A stretch of DNA of 9,287 nucleotides, from NCBI GenBank assembly GCA_030635525.1, contig DAOVYR010000026.1:1-9287 (forward strand), read 5' to 3'. The number at the start of each line of letters is the position of its first letter. The first letter of the stretch is position 1. The notes beneath the pieces were generated by a model. That model saw only the letters and a list, made by a program, of their open reading frames with translations. It searched no databases and was not told the origin of the DNA. Positions 4,666 through 9,287 of the stretch are shown here, piece by piece. Origin of the DNA: Candidatus Nanohalarchaeota archaeon (GTDB lineage: Archaea > EX4484-52 > B79-G9). The translations under genes were made by a program, and so were the position numbers.

Positions 4666-4688
4666 AACTGAATGTTCAAGAGTAAAGT

Positions 4689-6233
4689 ATGTTGCCTAAG
4701 AATAAGGTTATTTTAGTGGTTGCAGACGGGTGGGGTATAGCGCCTGATGGTCCCGGTAATTATATCTCTTTTGCAGATACGCATCATTTTGACGGGTTTC
4801 TTAAAAAATATCCGCACTGTGAAAATGAAGCATCCGGGCTTGCTGTTGGGCTTCCTTCCGGTGCGCAGGGGAATTCTGAGGTAGGGCATCTTCATATGGG
4901 GGCAGGGAGGATTGTCTGGCAGATGTTTCAGCGCGTCAATAATGCGATTGAGGATAAGAGCTTTTTTTCTAATGATGCGCTTGTCTCTGCGATCGAATCC
5001 GCTAAAAAGAAGAAGTCAAGGCTGCATCTTATGGGGCTGTGTTCTGATGAGGGGGTGCATGCGCATATCAATCATATGATTGCTCTGCTTAAGATGGCAA
5101 AGGATCATGGGCTTGATGAGGTCTTCATCCATTTCTTTGCTGACGGACGGGATGTGCCTGAGAGATCGGCTAAGAAGTATGTCAAGCTTATCGAAGATGA
5201 GTGCGGAAGGATTGGTGTAGGGCGGATTGCTTCTCTTGTGGGCCGGTATTATGCGATGGATAGGGACACTAACTGGGACCGGACGAAGAAGGCTTATGAT
5301 ATGCTTGTGAAAGGTGAAGGATTTCTGTCAAAAAGCGCTCTTGATGCTGTCAAGATGGCGTATGCGCGAGGTGATAAGACAGATTATTATATCCAGCCTA
5401 CTGTTGTTGTAAGTGATTCCGGTGAGCCTATCGGGAAAATCGATGATGACGATTCCATTATTTTTTTCAATTTCAGGGTCGACAGGTCAAGGCAGCTTAC
5501 GAAATCGTTTGTCTTAAGAGATTTTCCCGGGTTCAGGAGGGATGTTTTTCCTCGCATTCTTTTTACTTCTGTGACCCGGTATGATAAGAATTTTGATTGT
5601 CCTGTGGGGTATGTGGAAGAGACCATCGATAATAATCTTGGTGTTGTGCTTGCGGAACACGGATTCAGACAGCTTCGAATGGCTGAGACTGAAAAGTATG
5701 CGCATGTGACTTATTATTTCAACTCTATGGTGGAGAAGCCTTATGCTGGTGAAAAAAGGGTGATGATACCTTCTTCAAAGGTGAGTTCCTATGACCTGAA
5801 GCCGGAGATGTCTGCGTATGAGATTGCGGATGAGGCAGCGGGACAGATAAATCTCAAGAAATTTGATTTCATACTGATAAATTTCGCTAATTGCGATCTT
5901 GTGGGGCATTCTGCGGTTAAGGAGGCAATAGTTAAGTGTGTCGGGGTTGTTGATGTGTGTCTGGATAAGGTTGTGCGTGCAGGGCTTGAGAATGGTTATG
6001 TGGTTGTTGTTACAGCAGATCATGGGAGTGCAGAGGATAAATTGTATCCTGATGGCGAGCTTAAGCCTGCTCATTCTACTAATCCTGTGCCGTTTATTGT
6101 GATTTCAGATGATGAGCGTCTCAAGAAGATAAGGCTTAAGAACGGCGGGCAGAAGGATGTTGCGCCTACGGTGCTTGATATCATGGGGCTGAAGAAGCCT
6201 AAAGAGATGAGTGGTGAAAGCCTGATTCTGTGA
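4689..6233 (+). CDS. gpmI: 2,3-bisphosphoglycerate-independent phosphoglycerate mutase (long GpmI type)
   Basis: Interconverts 3- and 2-phosphoglycerate in glycolysis and gluconeogenesis by way of a phosphoserine and two metal ions. The 514 residues match the usual bacterial GpmI length of about 510, not the archaeal ApgM of about 400. Visible are ADGWG at 12-16 (metal Asp13), GNSEVGH at 61-67 with the phosphorylated Ser63, FFADGRDVP, GRYYAMDRDTNWDR, FNFRVDRSRQ, the MVEKPYAGEKR substrate loop, NFANCDLVGH, TADHGSAE, and HSTNPVP near the end, so both metal sites appear intact. The ATG at 4689 is supported by the TATA box 32 bases upstream. The DUF99 gene follows 16 bases later and is probably co-transcribed. 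Many archaea use ApgM instead, so the presence of the long form is notable. Confidence 0.96.
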   Translation: MLPKNKVILVVADGWGIAPDGPGNYISFADTHHFDGFLKKYPHCENEASGLAVGLPSGAQGNSEVGHLHMGAGRIVWQMFQRVNNAIEDKSFFSNDALVSAIESAKKKKSRLHLMGLCSDEGVHAHINHMIALLKMAKDHGLDEVFIHFFADGRDVPERSAKKYVKLIEDECGRIGVGRIASLVGRYYAMDRDTNWDRTKKAYDMLVKGEGFLSKSALDAVKMAYARGDKTDYYIQPTVVVSDSGEPIGKIDDDDSIIFFNFRVDRSRQLTKSFVLRDFPGFRRDVFPRILFTSVTRYDKNFDCPVGYVEETIDNNLGVVLAEHGFRQLRMAETEKYAHVTYYFNSMVEKPYAGEKRVMIPSSKVSSYDLKPEMSAYEIADEAAGQINLKKFDFILINFANCDLVGHSAVKEAIVKCVGVVDVCLDKVVRAGLENGYVVVVTADHGSAEDKLYPDGELKPAHSTNPVPFIVISDDERLKKIRLKNGGQKDVAPTVLDIMGLKKPKEMSGESLIL

Positions 6234-6249
6234 TTTCTTATGATGTCGG

Positions 6250-6840
6250 GTGTCTAAACTGAATATAAAAAAGGAAATAAGGGTTATTGGCTTTGATGAC
6301 GGACCTTTTGTGCATGTCAAGGGCAATAAGGCGCTTGTTGTTGGTGTGATTCTCAGGGCGCGTGAGTATCTTGACGGGGTGCTGAGCACTTATGTTACAA
6401 TAGACGGGCTTGATGCGACAGATAAGATTATTGAGCTTGTGAACAGGTCAAGGCATTGTGACCAGTTGCGCGTGATTCTTTTTGACGGTCTTGCGGTTGC
6501 AGGGTTTAACCTGATTGATATACACAAGGTGTGTGAGGAGACCGGAAAGGTTGTGATTGCAGTTACTGCTACGAAGCCGGATCGTGCGGCGTTTGTTTCT
6601 GCGCTTAAGAATCTTGACTGCTATCGGGAAAGGGTTGGTATGGTTGAGCGCGCAGGGGAAGTGAGGTCTGTTGAGATTAATGGCAAGTCAATATATTTTC
6701 AGTGTGCGGGCATTAGTCTGGATGAAGCGAGGGTGATATTGAAGAGAACTTCTGTGAGAGGCGCGGTTCCTGAGGCGATAAGGATGGCGCATATCATTGC
6801 ATCGGGTATTGTGGATGGTGAATCGCGCGGAAGACCCTAA
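6250..6840 (+). CDS. DUF99 (UPF0215) family protein, endonuclease V-like fold
   Basis: A 196-residue protein matching the archaeal DUF99 family, which is distantly related to endonuclease V (RNase H-like fold) but biochemically uncharacterised as far as I know. Typical segments are IRVIGFDDGPF near the N-terminus (after the basic MSKLNIKKE), an ILFDGLAVAGFN strand in the middle, and VTATKPD. Acidic residues at the ends of strands (Asp-Asp in GFDDG, Asp in FDGLA) could form a metal site. The start is the GTG at 6250, the only candidate directly before the conserved IKKEIRVIGFDD. It follows gpmI by 16 bases. Its stop codon overlaps the end of the opposing MBL gene. Its cellular role is not known. 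Confidence 0.88.
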   Translation: MSKLNIKKEIRVIGFDDGPFVHVKGNKALVVGVILRAREYLDGVLSTYVTIDGLDATDKIIELVNRSRHCDQLRVILFDGLAVAGFNLIDIHKVCEETGKVVIAVTATKPDRAAFVSALKNLDCYRERVGMVERAGEVRSVEINGKSIYFQCAGISLDEARVILKRTSVRGAVPEAIRMAHIIASGIVDGESRGRP

Positions 6841-7589
6841 ACCTCAAAATTGTCTCCTTCTTTTGGAATCAAGAGTGTTCCTTTATATGCCAGCCTGATT
6901 TCTTCTTCGATTGCGCCCGGGTTTCCTGAATTGCGCAAGATATGGACCAAGGCGAGGCTTTTGCATGCGGAATTAGCAGCGCATAATCCGCATGAGAGAA
7001 ATGATGAGTGTTTTTTTAGTTCTTTTGCTTCTTTGTCTTTTTGGGATGTATATGCTTCATGGACTAGTATGTTTGTTTCTTTTGCAAGTTCTACAATCTC
7101 TGCGCAGTATCCGGTGTCTCCTGAGTATACAACTGATTTAGAGTCTTTTTCAATGCGGATGGCGAATGATGAGTCTATGTGATTCGCGCAGGCAAAGGTA
7201 AGTGTAGCGTTTTTTAGTTCTATCTTTGAGTCGCTGTCTATTTCCTGGAATATGAGTTCGAAGCACAGTTTGTCTATGTTGTTTGGGTATGCGAGTTCTG
7301 TGATGTCGCGTATGTATTTTTCGATGCCTCTTGCGCCAAGTATCGTGAGCGGCGCTTCTCTTTTATCTTCATGGTACCTCAAGAGCAAAGCGGGCAGCCC
7401 GAAGGTGTGGTCTGCGTGGAAGTGTGAGATGAAGATTGTGTTTATCTTGTTGTGGATGTCTTCTTTCCAGATGCGCTGTACTGCTGCGTAGCCGCAGTCT
7501 ATGAGGAGGCTGGCATCTTCGATGAAAAGGCAGGTGTTTGCGTGGCTTTCGTCGAATGCTTCTCCTACGCCTACAAAATTTATTTTCAT
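6837..7589 (-). CDS. metallo-beta-lactamase fold hydrolase, RNase Z-related
   Basis: 250 residues of the metallo-beta-lactamase superfamily. The zinc motif H-x-H-x-D-H is at 56-61 (HFHADH). Further likely ligands are H137, Asp158 in YSGDTG, H194 (KKHSS) and H216 (LVHI). The N-terminus MKINFVGVGEAF and the SGDT/HEAY segments resemble the RNase Z branch, which cuts tRNA 3' trailers. RNase Z is normally about 300 residues with a flexible arm, which is not evident here, so a related hydrolase is equally possible. I placed the start at ATG 7589, where the family begins and a TATA box lies 32 bases upstream. A longer frame to 7778 would run into adk. Its stop overlaps the DUF99 stop by 4 bases (convergent). 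Confidence 0.88.
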   Translation of the reverse strand: MKINFVGVGEAFDESHANTCLFIEDASLLIDCGYAAVQRIWKEDIHNKINTIFISHFHADHTFGLPALLLRYHEDKREAPLTILGARGIEKYIRDITELAYPNNIDKLCFELIFQEIDSDSKIELKNATLTFACANHIDSSFAIRIEKDSKSVVYSGDTGYCAEIVELAKETNILVHEAYTSQKDKEAKELKKHSSFLSCGLCAANSACKSLALVHILRNSGNPGAIEEEIRLAYKGTLLIPKEGDNFEV

Positions 7590-7613
7590 AGACCAATCTT
7601 TAGAAACCCTAAT

Positions 7614-7621
7614 TTTATAAA
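7614..7621. promoter_or_regulatory. shared bidirectional TATA box for the MBL gene and adk
   Basis: TTTATAAA is palindromic. On the minus strand it lies 32 bases before the MBL start codon (leaderless spacing). On the plus strand it lies 55 bases before adk, leaving room for a leader with a ribosome-binding site. The whole divergent gap is only 79 bases. Confidence 0.5.
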
Positions 7622-7656
7622 TTTTGATTCCAATATCAATTGTAGTATATATGATA

Positions 7657-7660
7657 GGAG
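7657..7660 (+). promoter_or_regulatory. Shine-Dalgarno for adenylate kinase
   Basis: GGAG, in the context GGAGATGAT, lies 8 bases before the ATG at 7669. It decides this start over the upstream in-frame ATG at 7651 and TTG at 7624. Confidence 0.6.
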
Positions 7661-7668
7661 ATGATATT

Positions 7669-8244
7669 ATGAATAGAATTGTAATTCTTACGGGGATACC
7701 TGGCAGCGGGAAAACTACTGTGCTTGATTCTGCGATACCTGCGCTTGCGAAAGAGGGTGTGAAGTATAAGTCAGTCAACTACGGGACTGTGATGTTTGAG
7801 ATTGCGAAGCAGATGGGTCTTGTCGAGACAAGGGATGATATGCGAAAGCTTGATCCTGCAAAGCAGAAGGATATACAGAAGAGTGCAGGGAAAAAGATAT
7901 CGTCGATGGCGACAGTGTCTTCGGTTATTGTGGATACGCACTGTACTATAAGCACACCAAGAGGATATCTCCCGGGGCTGCCTGAATGGGTTCTGAAGGA
8001 GATCATGCCTGATACTATTGTGCTTGTTGAGGCTGGTGCCAAGAATATTGCTGTGAGAAGGAATAAGGATACAACGCGCACAAGGGATGCAGAGTCTGTG
8101 GATGAGATACAGTATCATCAGGATATCAATCGTGCTGCTGCAATTGCGTATTGTATCATGACTGGCGCAACTACGAAAATAATCAAGAATGAGCAGGATA
8201 GGCTTGAATATGCGACAAAGGAAATGATTGAAGTGCTTAGGTGA
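7669..8244 (+). CDS. adkA: adenylate kinase, archaeal type
   Basis: Converts AMP and ATP to two ADP. The 191-residue length fits archaeal AdkA (about 190-196), which differs from bacterial Adk and is closer to a short trimeric form. The P-loop GIPGSGKTT is at 9-17. The archaeal AMP-site stretch DTHCTISTPRGYLPGLP follows the VIVDTH strand, and the lid region has RRNKDTTRTRD with the catalytic arginines. The end, TKEMIEVLR, is typical. The start at 7669 is supported by GGAG 8 bases upstream and by the family N-terminus. It is transcribed divergently from the MBL gene and converges with the cytidylate-kinase gene, the stops being 2 bases apart. Confidence 0.95.
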   Translation: MNRIVILTGIPGSGKTTVLDSAIPALAKEGVKYKSVNYGTVMFEIAKQMGLVETRDDMRKLDPAKQKDIQKSAGKKISSMATVSSVIVDTHCTISTPRGYLPGLPEWVLKEIMPDTIVLVEAGAKNIAVRRNKDTTRTRDAESVDEIQYHQDINRAAAIAYCIMTGATTKIIKNEQDRLEYATKEMIEVLR

Positions 8245-8246
8245 GT

Positions 8247-8813
8247 TTATTCATTGTCTTGTTTGCCAATGAATTCTATGACTTCTACTGCAAGTTCATC
8301 TACTGTCTTGTTGTCTGTTTCTAGAATGATGTCAAATACGTCGAGGTCTGTGTCGAGGACATAGCCGTACATGCGCTTGTATAGTTCTATGTTTTCTTTA
8401 TCGCGCTTTTTTACAGCTTCAATTGCTATGTCTAATTTGCTGACGTCGCGGTTCATGATTCTTTTTGCGCGTGTTTCCTGTGTTGCGTTTAGCCATATCT
8501 TTATGCCTTTTGCACCAAGCCATGGCAGCGCCCATGAGGTGATGGAGACATTGCCTTGCTCTGCTTTTTTTTTCAGGAAATCGTCAACTTCTTTGTCAAA
8601 ATCAGGGTTTGATTTTCTTTCTTCTAAGAATTTCATGCCGTCTTCTGTTTCCCACCAGTCGTCGCCGGAGAAATGATAGCTTTTTCTCATTGCGATTTCT
8701 TTGAGCGCATCACCGCCACATAGATATTTTAGGCTGTAATGGTTGGCGAGGGCTTTTGCAAGACTGGTCTTTCCTGAGCCGGCCATGCCTGATATGATAA
8801 TTGTAATTGTCAT
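8247..8813 (-). CDS. cytidylate kinase family protein
   Basis: A P-loop nucleoside monophosphate kinase of 188 residues, most like archaeal cytidylate kinase, which phosphorylates CMP and dCMP. The P-loop SGMAGSGKTS is at 8-17. A KYLCGGDALKEIA segment matches the archaeal Cmk pattern, followed by NPDFDKEVDDFL and a KIWLNATQETRAKRI lid helix. One difference from what I recall of the family: the segment usually reading VLEGRLAG is VSITSWALP here, so an Arg often seen near the CMP site is missing and substrate preference may differ. The ATG at 8813 is chosen over the GTG at 8822 because the family begins just before the P-loop and the GTGAT in that GTG context serves as the ribosome-binding site. 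It converges with adkA. Confidence 0.85.
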   Translation of the reverse strand: MTITIIISGMAGSGKTSLAKALANHYSLKYLCGGDALKEIAMRKSYHFSGDDWWETEDGMKFLEERKSNPDFDKEVDDFLKKKAEQGNVSITSWALPWLGAKGIKIWLNATQETRAKRIMNRDVSKLDIAIEAVKKRDKENIELYKRMYGYVLDTDLDVFDIILETDNKTVDELAVEVIEFIGKQDNE

Positions 8814-8857
8814 GTTAATCACTTGTGTGGTTTAGTTTCTCAAATATTGGACAGTGA

Positions 8858-8868
8858 TTTATATAAAT
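8858..8868 (-). promoter_or_regulatory. TATA box for the cytidylate-kinase gene
   Basis: On the minus strand this reads ATTTATATAAA, 55 bases before the ATG at 8813. That is the same spacing as at adkA and leaves a leader of about 30 nt with a GTGAT ribosome-binding site. Confidence 0.5.
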
Positions 8869-8929
8869 GTCTGTTGTTCGCTTTTTGTCTTTTTGTGATA
8901 TGGGTCTCTTTTTTATAAGTGAAGAAGAA

Positions 8930-8960
8930 GTTGTATATTTAATGGTGTGAGTTATACAAC
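8930..8960. repeat. 8-bp perfect inverted repeat between cmk and minD
   Basis: GTTGTATA (8930-8937) pairs with TATACAAC (8953-8960) around a 15-base loop. It lies about 65 bases after the minD-family stop on the minus strand and upstream of the cmk promoter. It could end the minD transcript or be a regulator site. There is no T-run right after it on that strand. Confidence 0.4.
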
Positions 8961-9025
8961 AGGTCACAAGGAAATGCAGGTGCAGCTTATAGAGAATGAT
9001 TTGGATCTGGAGGTATTTAAATTTT

Positions 9026-9287
9026 TCAAATCAGCCTTAAGAATTTCTTCAGCGCAAGGTGCTTTGGCGGTTCGTAAGTTTTGCCTAACAGGCGTGCTGC
9101 GATTCTTTTGTATTCTATTGATGCGGGAGAATATGGTACATTAGATACTACGGGCACTTTCTCAAAAATGCTTTTTTTTACGTTCATGTCTTCGGGTACG
9201 ATTCCGATTACTGATGTTTCACACATGGTTTCGATATCTTCGGGTGTCAATTCCCAACCATTGTTTTTGACTCTTGTAATTATGACC
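9026..9287 (-). CDS. minD: MinD/ParA-family ATPase, C-terminal part (5' end beyond window)
   Basis: The frame is open from the right edge to a TGA at 9026-9028 and gives the last 86 residues. They match the C-terminal third of archaeal MinD-type ATPases: VIITRV strand, ELTPEDIETM helix, SVIGIVPEDMNVKKSI, a PVV-x-N-x-PYSPAS segment and a RIAARLLG helix. These deviant-Walker ATPases act at the membrane in cell positioning and division, or as adaptors for other systems. The P-loop lies outside the window. The tail ends in a short basic amphipathic-looking stretch (ALKKFLRLI) that could bind membrane, as the MinD C-terminal helix does; that is inference. A TTG at about 9250 should not be taken as the start because clear homology continues upstream of it. 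Confidence 0.88.
   Translation of the reverse strand, partial: VIITRVKNNGWELTPEDIETMCETSVIGIVPEDMNVKKSIFEKVPVVSNVPYSPASIEYKRIAARLLGKTYEPPKHLALKKFLRLI

Larger units (their letters stand above)
4352..4688. other. divergent promoter region between the pyrophosphatase-like gene and gpmI
   Basis: No gene is seen. It holds a minus-strand TATA box about 147 bases before the left operon, a CTAAT/ATTAG mini-hairpin near 4370-4384 inside the predicted leader, a 10-bp perfect inverted repeat at 4563-4595, and the plus-strand gpmI promoter at 4657. The left leader of about 120 nt is unusually long for this window and could carry regulation of the ribosomal/RNAP operon. Confidence 0.6.

Noticed and set aside
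7590..7778. 63-residue N-terminal extension of the MBL protein
   Set aside because: It would overlap adkA on the other strand and the shared promoter; the family starts at MKINFVG.
8947..9144. 65-codon plus-strand frame starting with GTG
   Set aside because: The first 25 codons look mildly coding-like, but the start lies in an inverted repeat and most of the rest is antisense to the MinD-family gene.
1..9287. tRNA, rRNA, RNase P or SRP RNA genes, CRISPR arrays and IS elements
   Set aside because: No cloverleaf, T-loop, conserved RNA core, regularly spaced repeat or transposase was seen on either strand by eye.

Overview
The window is archaeal chromosome. Its signature genes are Kae1, ribosomal proteins S27ae and S24e, the RNA polymerase stalk subunit RpoE1 (Rpb7) with Spt4, archaeal-type adenylate kinase, a DUF99 protein and a MinD-type ATPase, with TATA-box promoters and very short intergenic gaps. 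The lineage cannot be fixed from sequence alone. Kae1 is not fused to Bud32, and phosphoglycerate mutase is the long GpmI type. That would fit a DPANN-like or euryarchaeal genome, but this is inference.

Bases 1-1250 are the unusual part. They hold the 3' end of an unrecognised gene, a possible tiny Cys-rich ORF, and a 132-residue four-helix membrane protein of AT-rich composition on the minus strand. That gene lies between two folded repeats (253-333 and 832-908). The repeats share the same ends (ATAAC/GTTAT), unpaired spacers and apical hairpins, but have completely different, compensating 9-bp stems. This resembles an integron-type gene cassette with attC-like sites, although no integrase is in view. 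A gene-free stretch (776-1247) then carries the second repeat, a pair of 12-bp direct repeats and two mutually exclusive hairpins.

Bases 1248-4351 are a minus-strand information-processing block: pyrophosphatase-like protein, rpoE1, spt4, rps24e and rps27ae as a tight operon (gaps of 4-22 bp), followed by kae1 from its own promoter. This is the well-known archaeal order, but the pyrophosphatase homologue has lost most of its catalytic residues and looks like a pseudoenzyme. S24e carries a long Lys/Glu-rich tail.

Bases 4352-4688 are a divergent promoter region with a 10-bp perfect inverted repeat. From 4689 the plus strand encodes GpmI (glycolysis/gluconeogenesis) and a DUF99 protein. They converge, with overlapping stop codons, on a metallo-beta-lactamase-fold hydrolase on the minus strand. 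That gene shares a bidirectional promoter with adenylate kinase (plus), which converges on a cytidylate-kinase-family gene (minus), so two nucleotide monophosphate kinases sit back to back. The window ends inside a minus-strand MinD-family ATPase.

Promoters fall into two spacing classes. TATA boxes 31-32 nt upstream of the start codon serve kae1, gpmI, the MBL gene and the membrane-protein gene, which suggests leaderless mRNAs. TATA boxes about 55 nt upstream serve adk and cmk, which have Shine-Dalgarno-like sequences. No rRNA, tRNA, CRISPR array or insertion sequence was found.
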